64,000 bases of DNA, taken from Morella rubra. Its lineage: Eukaryota > Streptophyta > Magnoliopsida > Fagales > Myricaceae. Below, one piece after another: positions 23,028 through 35,007 of the stretch. Below the pieces are notes generated by a model. The model worked only from the letters and a program-made list of their open reading frames with translations. It was not told the origin of the DNA and ran no database searches. The stretch lies in the NCBI GenBank assembly GCA_003952965.2, contig CM025850.1, positions 18,166,376 to 18,230,375 on the forward strand. Reading direction: 5' to 3'. The translations under genes were made by a program, and so were the position numbers. Positions within the stretch are counted from its first letter, which is position 1. Each line of letters begins with the position of its first letter.

Positions 23028-24277
23028 TGTAAAATCCTAGGATTAAGGCAACCCAAGAGGAGGGTGAATTGGGTTTCAAAACTTTTTCGAAACTCACCCT
23101 TTAGAAAGTGTTTGCTAGATACAAGTTTCACAAAGAGAAACGATTGCAATAAAAGATTAAACACAAGAATATATATTGCAACTTAAATAGAGAAATAAAA
23201 CTTAGAATAAGAAACTAGTAGCACAATGTAAGGAGATAAGGGAAGAGAAGCAAACACAAGATTTTTAGGTGGTTCACAAACCCGCCTACATCCACCCCTC
23301 AAGCTCCTTTACCGAGCCTTGAGGTTTCTCCACTATGCTCCCTTCAACCAAGGAAAAGTTTCCTTACACTTGAACTTGAGAACAAACCTCTCCAAACTCC
23401 TTCTTTTGATGAACAACCTCACCAAAAGGAAACAAGAGAATCACTCTCTTAAAAGTGTATAGGGATGAACAAAAATGCACACTAAAACTCCCTTGATGGA
23501 GTAGATGTTACAATGAGAAATTCTATCTCTTAGGCTTCACACAATAACAAGGATGTGAAAGTGTTGATTATGTGTGAATGATGTTTGAAAGGTTTTAGAT
23601 CACTCTTAGCCTTAGTAAAATGATTTTGGTTGTTCAACAACTTTTAAAAAGCATAGGAATGGTTTTATATAGGCCTCATAAGAAAAATAACCGTTGGAGA
23701 CGAGCTGTCAAAAACTCACGACGAACCGGTCGACCGCTACATGAGCCGTCGACCGCTGCAGGTTTACATTACCAACGGTCATAATGTCAGAGGTCAGAAC
23801 GGCTCTTTTCTTCATTTTTCAAACTAACCGTTCGACAGCTATACCAAGCGGTCAAAGACCGGTTGACTGCTTCACTAGCCGGTCGACCTCCTCAACTTAA
23901 GCACATGATCCAAATGTTTTAAAAACCACGATTTTGACCAACTTAAAATACCCAATTTTAAAGACTAACTTCCATAAGTATATAAAAGGTTTGGGAGTTT
24001 AATTGGGATATTTTGAAGCCATTAAAAAATATTTTTAATCTTCAAAACAAGTGGTAAAACAGTTCATGCAAGTTTTGAAGAAATATGCAAGTGTGTGGTT
24101 CAAATCCTTGTTAAAGATGAAAGTCTTAGAGTTTACAAAGATTACCTAGCATCTTGAGTCTTACTTTAAGAGACACTTCAAGGGATGTTGTGATCGCTTT
24201 GTCATTTGGTTCCGCTTTGCTTCACATTTCAATTACTTCTATTGTTATTAAACATTGATTGTGACTAAAAGCCAACA
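23028..24277. mobile_element. Solo LTR (1250 bp) with TGTCC target duplication
   Basis: The segment begins TGTAAAATCC and ends AAAGCCAACA (TG...CA termini with a short TGT/ACA inverted repeat). It is bounded by identical 5-bp copies, TGTCC at 23023-23027 and 24278-24282. It contains no reading frames, primer-binding site or polypurine tract, so it is best read as a solo LTR left by recombination between two LTRs. A motif near its start (AACCCAAGAGGAGGGTGAA) resembles the opening of LTRs common in plants. It interrupts the internal region of the Pack-CACTA and therefore inserted later. Confidence 0.8.
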
Positions 24278-24606
24278 TGTCCAATTTCTTCTCTTCCTAA
24301 ATTTTCTCCCATACCAAACAGAGCAAAAAGCGGTGCTTTCAGATCCAGGTCAAAGATAGCCATGGTAACCAAACCACCTGCAAGTATATAAAGAACATAA
24401 ATATATAACACCGTGATAACATAACATAGATTAAAACAATCACCGACGCACTTCAAACTAATCGATGGAACCGAAATGAAAAACTAAAATCAACAGCTAA
24501 AACAGATGGGAAGATCTGAGAGGCCAAAAATTGAAAGAAAGAAAAAAATGAAACCGAAAGTAAAAAGGAGCAGGTGAAAATCAAGAAGGAAAGTGGAGCT
24601 AATTAC

Positions 24607-24780
24607 CAAGAATGGATTGATCTCTTCCTTTTCAAATGGATTCGGATCATGGTGCCGATTCATGGTTACAATACCTTTCAGAACCCTAAATTTTTGCAGA
24701 TAAAAGCTCCGAAGGGTGGGGTTGGAGCTTGCCCTCAGAGACATTGTGCCTTTGCTTCTTGTGGTAGACGGCAGGTGTTG
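24607..24780 (-). pseudogene. SCAMP-like: Captured SCAMP 5' leader and first exon
   Basis: On the minus strand, an ATG at 24663 opens MNRHHDPNPF followed by EKEEINPFL, then a GT donor at 24606-24605. The N-terminal NPF repeats are the signature of plant secretory carrier-associated membrane proteins, four-pass trans-Golgi and plasma-membrane trafficking proteins whose NPF motifs recruit endocytic adaptors. The first exon in this family ends near this point, so the break fits a true exon boundary. Sequence upstream (to about 24780) looks like the matching 5' leader. Later SCAMP exons, with the coiled coil and membrane spans, are absent. It lies in the same orientation as the captured SPP exons in the same CACTA element. 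The identification rests on about 19 residues, so it is good but not certain. Confidence 0.7.
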
Positions 24781-25689
24781 GGCTAGATAAGAGTAAATGA
24801 AAGAGATGGGAAGGAGTTTTTGACCTCAGGTAGCGGGCAGGGACTCTTTGGCGGTAAATGAATTTTTCTCCCACACTTTGGCGCTAAAATGAATCTTAGC
24901 ACTAAGCATATAAATCATTTACTTTATTAAAGATCTTGTACATTGGCGCTATTTCGTTATTATTCAGTTATAAAGGGAACTTGACGAATTCTTATGCTAT
25001 CTAGCGTATATATACTCGTCAAATATTTATATCACAATATAAATTCATTTTGTTATTACACTCTAATTGTTTAATATTTGATTTTTCATACCATATATGA
25101 TATATCATGCTATAATAATATTATTCATAATTATACTATTCTAGTGTTATCATTTATATTATTGCCTTCTATATAACATTGCATGATTTGTTATATGTGT
25201 TTATCATATAATTGATATGTGCTAATTAACCTAAGTACTTTATATGTATGTACCTATATAATGACTAAATCATAACCTCTAAGACCATATATTAAGTTAT
25301 GTACTTTAATTGCATAAGCTAATCTCACAATATCTTTTTGTTTGAAATTAAATAATATGTCCTAGTTAAATAGTATTATATTACTAATTATTCAAAATAT
25401 ATATGCTCATTATAAGTATGATAATAGATGTTTTCTAAACTACTTAGATTTAGTCAATAAATATGCAATTACCATAACAACCATGGATTATAATTTAAAA
25501 TATATCATATAACAACTTCAATTTTCACAACACTGCTTCTAATTTCATATTTTATAAATAGGTCCTTTAAAATAAAATTTTCAAATACATGACAAAATAA
25601 AATTATATATTAAAAGGAATATAATAATATATAAAATAATTATTTACATTAATTAACTTATAATTAATAAATAAAAACTATTATTTTTA

Positions 25690-26060
25690 GTTAGACCTAT
25701 AGTAGCATTTGTGTTAGCTAAAGGTGGGTGCTTCAGCGGCGGTCATTGTGACCGCTGCTGTAGGTACCAAATTTCTAGCAGCATTTGTGCACAACGGCGG
25801 TCACTGTGACTGCTGCTATAGGTACCGAATTTCTACGCTGCTAAAAATTAGACCACCGCTAAATATTAGACTTTTAGTGGTGTATAACCCGCTACAAAGA
25901 CTGTCACTAAAGATTGGACTTTTAGCAACGTTTTGTTAAAAAAAGCCGCAAGAAACCACCTATAGCGACGGTTAGTGACCGCCGCTATAGGTGATTTCTA
26001 ACGGCATTTTTTCACAAACGCGCTAAAAGGGTGTCTTTAGCAGCATTTTTAGCCACCGCC
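25690..26060 (-). repeat. Right subterminal repeat block of the CACTA element
   Basis: This is the counterpart of the left block, with repeated ACCGCTGCT, GACCGCCGCT and ACCGCCACTAAAG units. A 60-bp segment (around 25730-25835) is nearly duplicated in tandem: GCGGTCA..GTGACCGCTGCTGTAGGTACC recurs after about 64 bp. Confidence 0.7.
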
Positions 26061-26088
26061 ACTAAAGACCAATTTTTTTGTCGTGGAA

Positions 26089-27080
26089 TGACCAATTTAT
26101 AAGTAATCTATTGACACTTTGTCTGCATAAGTCATGACAAGGGGCTTGAAAGTTAAAGATATTATAGTTTTGAACTTGTCAGTGCAAATGGTATCTTCTA
26201 GTTTCAAAGGCCATATTACTTAATCACTTTTAAGATAATTTTACTACCAAAAACATATGAAATTGCAAAATTATTTTCAGGTAATAATGGTGTGGTGTGG
26301 GCCATACATTGCAATGGTCTTATGTAAAAATATTTCCATGTTTACGAGTTGTAAAGGAAAGGGAAAAAAAGTGTGAGGAACAAATGCATCTTTGCTAGTT
26401 TTGTAACGGAAGAAGGGAAATGCATCTTTGCTACTTTTGCTAGTTTTGCCTGAACAACTTTTTGCTTTTGACCACTCTATTTTTCATGTATTCTTCTTTT
26501 TATTCAGCTCTTGATGAACTCATCTTGCAATCCAGCACTAATACCGCAAACTTTTTTCTTTTTATGTGCATAGTCTGATTGTAATTTCTTCTGGTGGATC
26601 GATCTGCCAACTTGTCCACGTGGTCAAGAGTTTTTACCTCTAATAATTAAGAAGATGAAGAAGTTGGAAGAGGAAGCCCGCAAACATAGGGAGAAAGAGA
26701 AGCATTTGAAAATTTGCTTCGTTGGGTCTTGGATTTTCTTTTTTGGAATGGATGTATATATGTGTAAACATTGTATATCTGTTGATGTATTTGTGTAATT
26801 TCGTGGATGGGTACGTGTATCTAGTCGTAGTTTTTAGGACTCCGAGTAATTTTGTCAAAGGCAGGTTGGTTGAATTTGGTTGTAATCTATCAAAAATTTT
26901 GTTGTAATGGTAGATGATGGTTTGGTAATAGTAGATTATTGTTTGGTAATCTGCCATAATCTAAATTGTTGATATTACTCTTACCTTTCCTTTATTGTAC
27001 ACAAAACTACCATCTACACCTTTGAAGTGTAGATACTTGGTAACATCTGTGTGGATGCTGAGCTAGTACATCCATATTTA
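26089..27080. other. Gene-free region
   Basis: No gene is supported. The frames at 26640-26957 are low-complexity, with repeated TAGTAGATTATTGTTTGG-like units around 26905-26960, and have no family resemblance. Confidence 0.5.
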
Positions 27081-27099
27081 CGTCTAAGCCCTATAAAGT

Positions 27100-27620
27100 A
27101 AAGGGTCCGATTTTATCAGCTTATGACTTTCATCATACTGTGCTCTCCAAAGAGCAACTCTTCTCAAAATCTCAAAAGGTGCTGAGTTGGAATCCCATTC
27201 TAACTAAGGATTCTTGTGGTTCTAGAGGATCCAACTACAGGAGAACCAAAAACGAAGAGCTTTTCTCTCCCTTTTTCGGCTCGACTCTTTGATCTTAAGA
27301 ATGCTGGTTTTATGAATGAGTGATTTCCCTTCTCTGACCCTCACTGCTCAACCTTAGAACAGACAGATAATGTGTTTCACTTATTGAATAGGGTTCTATG
27401 GTCGGTCCGCGATCCTTTGATGCCTAGCTCAAGAGCTAGGTTTCCTTGTGTCTAAACTATGTCCTATTCTTCTATATGCCCTGCATTGAGATAAGCATTG
27501 CTATAAGGGAAGCATAGGAGTTACAACTAAGTTAGACAAGGAAAGGAGTCACTCACCCTAATAGCATCTTCCTCTTACCTACTGGTAGGGAAGCGCAACA
27601 GAAAAGGAAAGTGACTGGAT
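27100..27620 (+). other. Possible mitochondrial DNA insertion (non-coding)
   Basis: The higher-GC, well-mixed composition differs from the flanks. Phrases such as GGTTCTATGGTCGGTCCGCG (27401-27420) and the preceding GAATGAGTGATTTCCCTTCT (27312-27331) resemble intergenic sequence I associate with plant mitochondrial genomes. No coding gene is visible. The call is from memory of sequence style and could be wrong. Confidence 0.35.
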
Positions 27621-28860
27621 TTTAATTCAGCTCAGAACAATGTACCATTGGCCATCATGAACTAAAAAACCATATGGGTAAAGGTTTTCATCAGAAGTAG
27701 TGCAGGACATGGGACATTCAATGGGAACATGTTTATTGCATAAGTAATAGTTGCTTGTTGTGCATATTAAACAGATTTGACATGTACAGGTATTTTGATA
27801 CAAACATGCAATACGGATACCACATCCAGCTGTTGTACTGAACGATCTTCAAGAACAAATTAGAACTATCTTATCATCTGAGATTGCCAATTTGTAACCC
27901 CCAGTCAAGACTAAGTGCCTACGAATTATACTTTTTCCACACAATACTATATTTGTAAGGACAACAAACTACTTGAACAGTTCCAATATGTTATTGTTGT
28001 CATGTTCTGTATGCAACCCTCATGACAGAAGGGCCTACACTCAATTATACAAATGAAAACGTTTCAAAGCCGTTGTGTCAAATAGATGGCACATTAATTA
28101 GCTAGATTGAAACATCACTAAAGCACTAAAGAAACTTCTAGTTGGCATTATCAGGAAAGAAGTCCAAGGCTGCAAAATTCATGAAGCAAGATGTTTTATG
28201 ACATGAGGTATCACCACTCGACCTGGTTCAAAGTTCAGATCATATCATGACTAAACAAGGTAAATAGGAAAAATCTAAAAGCTCTGAGAGCTATACCATA
28301 GATCAGCCAACACCACACATCCATACGCAACCTAAGCAACCACTGTTCTAAGCAGACTAAAGATGGAGTGAGAAGCAAATTCATAAATTTAACTCACTTT
28401 TGCTTTAAGTCAAACGATACACCAAATGAACATAATTGATTAAACATCAGGAAACACTGCACCAAATAAACCATGATAATCAATAATGTAATTACAATGG
28501 GCTTAAGAACACACCTAGCATCCGCTGTCAAATCCAAAACCCTATGCCTAGATACCAAAAAATTACACTCTAGGCATAGCTACCAAAAATGGTCAGTATT
28601 AGTAACCAAAACAACGCTCTTTACAAGATACTTCAAAACAGCCAACAACGTTCTTTACAATAAATTTCCAAAATGACTAGTTGTCACTACAAGTTTCATT
28701 GAGTAGCCTCATGCTCTTTCCACACCTCTAACACGCCTTCGAATACCACGATCTAGTTGTGACCCAAGAGTATTCTCTTGTGTTTCCAGTGTGAACAAAT
28801 ATGTCAAAGTAATGATTAATTAAGAGGTGAATATTACGGGATTCAAATGCATATGTCAAA
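27620..28860. other. Gene-free region
   Basis: I see nothing supportable here. It may include the 3' flank of the adjoining Mutator-like element, but terminal inverted repeats could not be located by eye. Confidence 0.45.
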
Positions 28861-28869
28861 ACGCAACAC

Positions 28870-30775
28870 ATAATTTACCCGTCTTGATTAAGTCCTCATG
28901 GCAGTGCCTGTTTGCTCATTCCCAACAATTGTGGCAGGTTGGCTCATTCCTCTTATTCTGACACGGGGCCCTTCAATTGCTCCAAATGTACCCTCACCAT
29001 CAACATGCTGCCATGACACATATTATACTTAATACAATTTTCATCTTAACCTAATCAACCAAGTGTTTAGCATAGGGATCATACCTTCTTCTTTCTTTTC
29101 GTGGCGAGTGGTTGTGATGCCTTAGATTTTACATTTTCAAGCAGTATCAATGCTTCGTTTCTGGCAGTAGAATGTCAAAGGCATCAAGAAATCCTTGAAA
29201 AAGTTGATGAGTATAAATTGTGTTTAGTTAGGGAATACATAAGAAACCAATCATATTTATGAATCCATATAGACATACCTTTTGATGGTCAGAGATAAAT
29301 ACCATTAACGAGTATCAAGCATACCAACATACTCAATCAATGTGTCCAGAAGCCAAACCCATGACACCCTTCACTTGTTCTCGCAAACCGTGTATGGGAT
29401 AGGGAACATATCTTCATTCTCATTCTTCGCCACTGCACAGAAAAGTTGACCATCGTATGGTCCCTACAAATGACAAGCATTGACAAATATCATGGGTCTA
29501 CACCCGGACAGAAGCTTCATTCTACATGCATCGAGACATACATTCATGTGTCTAAAGAAACCATGATCTCTATCAATAACTGTCATGCTCCAGGATTTCA
29601 TTTTGAGATAGCAACAACATAATCGTAATAGTGTTTATACTGATCTGCATGTCTCCCATTAACCATCTCCAAGGTCAACTTCAATGCCCAATATGCTTGG
29701 CAGTGTCTCTAATCTTCTCCAAATATTATATGGCTGTCTATTTTGTAGTCACAACCCCATAGATGTAATGTGTACTGCACCGGTGTTTTGATGTCAAAGT
29801 CTTAATCTGAAACCCGGCTCCTTCATTCTGAATCGAGAAATGGATTCTCCAGTTGTAATTTGGTGCCTTGCACTTGGCTGTCACGCGTAACCTGTCAGAT
29901 TTTACATAACTAACTGCGAAGCCATTCTAAATGCAAAATGATTGAAGGGCCCTCTTGAAAAGTTTAAGTCTCTAAACCTCATGCTCATGCATAGCTACAA
30001 CTTTCTTCCAGATGATAGGTTCGTGTCATGGAACTCTAGATACTTCATTCTACACTAACAGCCTTCGTCACCTTCATTATCACCCTCTTTGGTCTCCCTA
30101 GCAACTGAATGTTCTGCTCCAAACCATGGCATTACATTATCTCGATCCCTCTTCCCAGCATCCTTATCGTTATTGTAAGGATAAAGCCCTCGTTATTCCT
30201 CCCCAACATTGCCCTTGAAATCACTCAAGGCAGTAGCATCTTCCACCCCTTCCCCATTACTAACATCTTCAAAATCAATGAAAACCTCATCAACATCTTC
30301 ATCTTCTACATGAACAGCACCAGCACCCTCAACATTATCCTCAGGGTCACCATCATCATCCCCAACTCTAGCCTCATACCTAACAACACCCTCCCCTTCC
30401 TCTCCATCCATATCAAATCCACCCCATAAACGTCATCATCCACACCATCATCGACAAAAGATGGAATTTCCATCAAATGTACTATATATAAGTGCAACTC
30501 CTTTTACTTTTTTTGCACTACAGTATCCAGCAGCTTCCGAAAATCATCGTCATTCACTAGATATGTGAACCGCATTGTCTCATTGTGGCAAAACTTGTAT
30601 GCAAATTTCTTGACGTTCAAGTATCCCATTTTTTTGCAGACAAACTTCTTAAGAACCACCACTGAGAGGTAGTCTGATTCATGGTTGCCTATATGTTCAA
30701 CATTGTCTCCAACATAGACATCCAGTGATTGACTTAGAGATTCACCGTGGTGTACATATATATGCACCATTTATG
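28870..30775 (-). pseudogene. Decayed Mutator-like (MULE) transposase
   Basis: Reading down the minus strand, the domains appear in the order expected for a plant MuDR-type transposase. The N-terminal PB1-like domain (30770-30504) includes HHGESLSQSLDVYVGD and KKMGYLNVKKFAYK. An acidic spacer follows (30411-30193). The MuDR DNA-binding domain (about 29950-29790) shows KSDRLRVTAKCKAPNYNW and later HRCS. The catalytic region (about 29760-29330) shows NGRHADQYKHYYDY, CLDACRMKLLSGCRPMIF and GPYDGQLFCAVAKNENEDMF. These match the MULE core around its second catalytic Asp. Multiple stops and frame changes break the frame, so it is inactive. A degenerate C-terminal tail may extend to about 28870. No terminal inverted repeats were found by eye, so the element's ends are undefined. 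Confidence 0.8.
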
Positions 30776-31455
30776 GATTCAATCGAGAAGAGAAGTTTGT
30801 TAGCAATACAAATTTAAGTTAAGTTAGTCAAATTTGTCCAATAAGTTAATAACTTGACAATTTAAGAAGATGTAAACTACTTTACAATGCACTACATTTA
30901 TCAAATTTCAAGGACAGTTGATCCAATATTCTTTGCTAAACTACATATGTATCTTTCCTCAGTTTTGGACAAACTAGATAATGGAAACCAAAATGGTTAA
31001 GAAATAGGCTCTGAGAAGATCAGAGTCGAATCCACATTAATTGGAGCAAAAAGACTGTAAATGTGGTTTACAAAAGGTCTTCAATAGAGTACAATTTTGT
31101 TTATCTTAGTTTTACAGTTTGGTAAAGATTAGGGGAACAAAGAGTGCTATCAAATAATCAATTTGGTTACATGCCCTAGGGATGCTATTTCTTTAATTTG
31201 GCATTTGCTGAAAAATTTTAGAGAAATGAGCAAATGTCAATGTGAAACTTATTGACTTAGACAGAAGATAATATAGGATATCTAGAAAGATATGAGGTCT
31301 ATCTTTTTTTCCGAAAAGTATTCCTCTATTTGACTTGCTTTTTATTATTCCTTGTATCACTAAATAATTTCTTAAAGAATAGCCAAGAAGAGGATCATTT
31401 AATCTACTAATGAATAGCCAAGAGGAGGATCAACTAATCCAATAGTGCCCAATTA
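30776..31455. other. Gene-free region
   Basis: AT-rich sequence with no recognisable gene. It contains a short duplicated phrase, GAATAGCCAAGA(A/G)GAGGATCA, at about 31379 and 31412. Confidence 0.5.
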
Positions 31456-31460
31456 AGGAT

Positions 31461-31920
31461 ATGAACTTGACCGAGAGGATTGAAGTGGAATTTTTCATTT
31501 CTACTAGTTCTAACGGCCAGCATGCTGATCCATTGAACTTAACAAACCAAAGTTTGGAAGACAAAGCAGGTGCTGGAGACCTTGCTAACTGCACCTCCAG
31601 AAACAAAAATGACAGTTATAATGGACATGGGAATGGTATATATTATCCTATGTATCTGATCTCTTAAAGCAACGAGGGCAATCAAGAAGGTCTTGGAAAA
31701 AGGGACATCAATTACTGATTTCTTATACTTGGGGTCTTTCTATAAACCTCATGCATACATAAATAACTATATTCATGGAGATTTTGCTGCATTTGCTACT
31801 GCTAGACTAGCAAATTTTTCATCAGAGGAAACTCGAGTCTCAGAGACTCATGCTTTTGAAAATTCCAGGAAAGTTGCATCTTCTAACAATCTTTTACATG
31901 CAAAAGCATTCTTATTAATA
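31461..31920 (+). pseudogene. Fragment resembling a PTM-type DDT/PHD chromatin regulator
   Basis: Two adjoining plus-strand frames (31461-31664 and about 31693-31935) read like one coding segment broken by a stop and a frameshift. The text includes LANCTSRNKNDSYNGHGNG and then DFLYLGSFYKPHAYINNY, HGDFAAFATARLANFSSEE and NNLLHAKAF. This is the style of the long linker upstream of the conserved Cys-rich segment in PTM-like plant proteins (DDT domain, PHD fingers, chloroplast-to-nucleus signalling). The conserved Cys-rich part that normally follows is missing. No introns or promoter are apparent. It is likely a gene fragment carried or left by a transposon. The family name is from memory and moderately uncertain. 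Confidence 0.45.
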
Positions 31921-32869
31921 GCTTTTGTTAGGTGTTAAGTCAAACAAACATAAAACAAAAAGCCAGGACTGATATTATTAGAATAATATGGTCTGGTTAT
32001 AACACTAACAAAGCAATGAACAATATTACCCATAAATGGAAACCACAAGGAGACAAACAATTTCACAACAAGGCGAGTCCAGATGGAAGACAAACCATCT
32101 GCAAACAAACAATTTCACACCCAAACCACAAATGTCACTGCCAAACAAACACCACCACACAAATGGGGCCCTCCACTCATGAATAAAGAACAAAAAAGAA
32201 TACAAAAAGGTGTAAACAAATGGGGATCGTGAAAGAAAGAGGGACCACAACACAACATTCAGCTAACCTTTAAACACAAAAGTTTGGCTCCCTAACGCTG
32301 CTACGATCATCGCTGTCACAGGATGCCTCCAGATTCCAAGGATTAGAAGCTTTTTCTCTTCGAATCAAGTGCTCCTGCTTGCTGCGGTTTTTTAGGATTG
32401 TCGATTCTATAAGGGGAAAATTTGGGGAAAATGGCCAAGTTTTTCGGGGGGAAGGGGATGAGATGAACGGCCCTATACTGCTTTGGCCATACAATAGAAA
32501 GTTGTAGATTGAGGAAAAATGTTCACCAAGTGAAGGAGAATGAGAAGCAAGCGGTAGCTAATATGGAAGAAGAAAAAATGAAGGAAATAGTTGTTGTAGA
32601 ACATGACAATGAGGTAGAAACCTCTTAGTCGAGAATGGAACTATGGTAGAACGATATCTAACTAACTAAAATCCCTATTGGCAATGAATTGGTTCCTTTT
32701 AAGTTTGAACAAAAATATGAATTTACTTTAGAGAAAAATGGAGCAATGAGTGGCTGCAAAAAGGTTTTGATGCACTTAATGATTGTAGTGTATCAATAGT
32801 TAGTAACAATGTGGGAAATAAGACAACAGACTCTATTGGGAGATACTAGGTAAGAGGGTGGTATGGAAA

Positions 32870-34407
32870 GGAACAAAATTGGAACACCCTCCTGTTTTGG
32901 AGGGGAAGAAGGTAACACTCGCATGTTCTTTCTCCTTTTGAACTTTTGGAACTTTTGATTTTTTGACCATGATTTTTGAAGCTTGGAGTATCATGGGTCT
33001 AAATAACCTTCTTAAGCAAGGGGAGATGAGAAACTTCATCAATAAGCAATCCATGGTGTTTTTTTTTTTTTTTTTGAATTTTTAGAGATAAGAGGTGAGG
33101 AAGTAAAAAAAGCTAGCATTCAAAGGCATATTGCAATAGAAATTGAATATTTTTAGAGAACTATGATGATTCCCTAAAGGAAAGAATTTGGATTGGATGG
33201 AATTGTGAATTGTTTAGGGTGTTAATGTTTGGGTGTATGATCATGTAGCACATTGTATACACTCCAGTTTAGGAGGCATGGAGAGACCATGTCATTGGAA
33301 CACATTGTGCCAATTGACCACAAAGTTAAAGAGAGTTAAACGTAGGTTTAGGACTTTCAATAGAAAATATTTCTCGAATATTGCAGGGAAAGTGCATCAA
33401 TCAAAGCGTAATTATACAATCAAACTACTAAGAATACACTCTCTCGTGGCTGTCTTTCATATCACTGCATGTTTCTCAAGTAAAGGATAAAATCTTCACC
33501 TACTCAACTATTATGCTAAAGAACAACTCTAGTTGAATCCTAATGACCCAAAGGCATATGCAAAAAAGAAGGATGTAGTTCGTGAGCATGGAATGCTATG
33601 ATGAATTGAGGAAGTTTAATTAACTAAAATTGCTAGTGAATTGGTTCAACCATGGGTATGGCAAAATGAGATTCATTTTTTAAGCTATGACAAGTTTTCG
33701 TGGCCAATCTAGTATCACTTCTATTGAGAAGGATAACAGAGTTGTGGTGGATGAGCAAGGAGAAGTAGGTGAGGAAGTTAGTTACATTAAGAGGCTTTTG
33801 GGGAATGATAGAGACCTCTCTGACTTTTATAAAGGCTTGATTGAAAGAGTTATATAGGCAAGACAGAATGAAGAGCAAAAGCGATGTGGCAAGGGATTAT
33901 ATACAACGTCCCTTTACTTACTTGCCTTGGTAATTGAAGTGTTGTCTAGTATGTTGAAAGAGGCGGCTACCTTGAGGTGTTTCAAGTATCATTAGAAGTG
34001 TAGGAAGCTTAGAATAACTCATGAATCATTTGTGGATAACCTGTTATTATTCTATCATTATAGATTGCAACCGGTCTAGATCATTGAATAATGTTTAGAT
34101 GAGTTTGCTCAACATATTGGGCTGAAGCCTAAGTCTCATAAAAGCAATAGTTTTATTTGTGGAGATTAAGTTGGAATGTAGCAACAACTTCTGGAGTGTA
34201 GGATATATAATGGTGGAGCCTTCCAATTAGATATCTTGGGATTCCTCTTATTTTACCTTGATTAACAACTGGTGATTGCTAAAACCTAAACGGAAAAATC
34301 ATTGCTTGAGTGAGTAGTTGGGCTAACAGTTATCTCTCATATGCTAGAAGGGTTCAATTGATTAATGTAAGATTTTTTTGTCTACTATTCTACTCATTCC
34401 TAAAGTT
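32870..34407 (+). pseudogene. Decayed LINE (L1-type) ORF2
   Basis: Scattered plus-strand blocks follow the order of a plant L1 ORF2. The endonuclease start (about 32977-33050) reads AWSIMGLNNLLKQGEM. A later endonuclease block (33186 on) includes ERIWIGWN. The linker block at 33305-33400 reads KLKRVKRRFRTFNRKYFSNI, close to the conserved region before the reverse transcriptase. The distal part at 34123-34150 reads GLKPKSHKS, and 34335-34370 reads LSYARRVQLIN. Frames shift repeatedly and the central polymerase motif is not recognisable. The element is cut off at about 34408, where a CACTA-like terminus and then a gypsy LTR begin, so it predates both. It may extend upstream to about 32500. Confidence 0.7.
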
Positions 34408-34412
34408 GTGAT

Positions 34413-34428
34413 CACTACAAGAAACTTC
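34413..34428 (+). repeat. CACTA-like terminus interrupting the LINE
   Basis: CACTACAAGAAACTTC at this position matches the plant CACTA consensus end and lies exactly where LINE homology stops. The element it began is itself interrupted about 55 bp later by the gypsy 5' LTR. No matching right end was recognised downstream of 51729, so this may be a fragment. Confidence 0.4.
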
Positions 34429-34889
34429 CGCTACGACTACAAGCATATATGTGTGGTCCCTAGCTTCCTCATCAGCAAAGAATGCGTAACAATAGCATAG
34501 TTAAAATGAATAAAATAAGCTAATTGGAGCTGACGATTAGGTGAGGCTAGCGATGGTAGCCTAGAAGAGTAAAGGGTGTGAAGAGGCAGCTGGAGTTCGG
34601 GTCTGTTCTTGCTTGAATGATGTTATAAGATTAGGGTTAGGACAAAAGAGTCAGCTGTGATTAGAAGAGAATGAAGCTAGATAATTGTTATATTAGAAAG
34701 GAAGAATCTTCTGGAAAGTGGTAAAAGCTAACAGGGAGAGCAGTTGGTCATATGGGCTTTACATTCTAAAAATAGAGCATTTTTTATGGGCTATGTAACT
34801 GTACTTGGTAAGATGATGGGCTGGGTAGTTAGGTGGTTAAAACTATAAGAAAGCTGCGTAAGTGAATATATAACCTATAGAAAAGTGAG

Positions 34890-34951
34890 CTGTGGAAGTC
34901 GACCAACATTTCTATTGGCAAATAGGAGGTTTTCAAGCCCATGCCCAAGTA
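34890..34951 (+). pseudogene. atpI: Plastid atpI fragment
   Basis: The plus strand encodes [20 protein letters not shown]. This closely matches the N-terminal region of the plastid ATP synthase CF0 subunit a, which follows [17 protein letters not shown]. Homology stops abruptly after QV. It is only about 20 codons long, but the match is distinctive. Confidence 0.75.
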
Positions 34952-35007
34952 CAGTGGAAGTCTTGGGGGATTCTCTCGCTTTTGGCATAGCTAGCCTTAG
35001 CTTAGTG

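Larger units (their letters stand above)
20709..26085. mobile_element. Complete non-autonomous CACTA element (Pack-CACTA) with GAA target duplication
   Basis: The left end begins CACTAAAA at 20709. The right end, read on the minus strand from 26085, begins CACGACAAAAAAATTGG. The three bases outside each end are both GAA (20706-20708 and 26086-26088), matching the 3-bp duplication made by CACTA transposases. Inside both ends lie dense blocks of GCAGCGGT, GCGGCGGT and CTATAGC (20740-20960 and 25690-26060), in opposite orientations. The 5377-bp element encodes no transposase, so it needed one in trans. On its minus strand it carries exons of two unrelated host genes, a signal peptide peptidase and a SCAMP, and it is itself interrupted by a solo LTR (23028-24277). 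Boundaries are confident; the age and mobility are unknown. Confidence 0.85.

Noticed and set aside
30109-30429. 106-codon plus-strand frame rich in Ile, Pro and Thr
   Set aside because: It is the antisense of the acidic spacer of the Mutator-like transposase.
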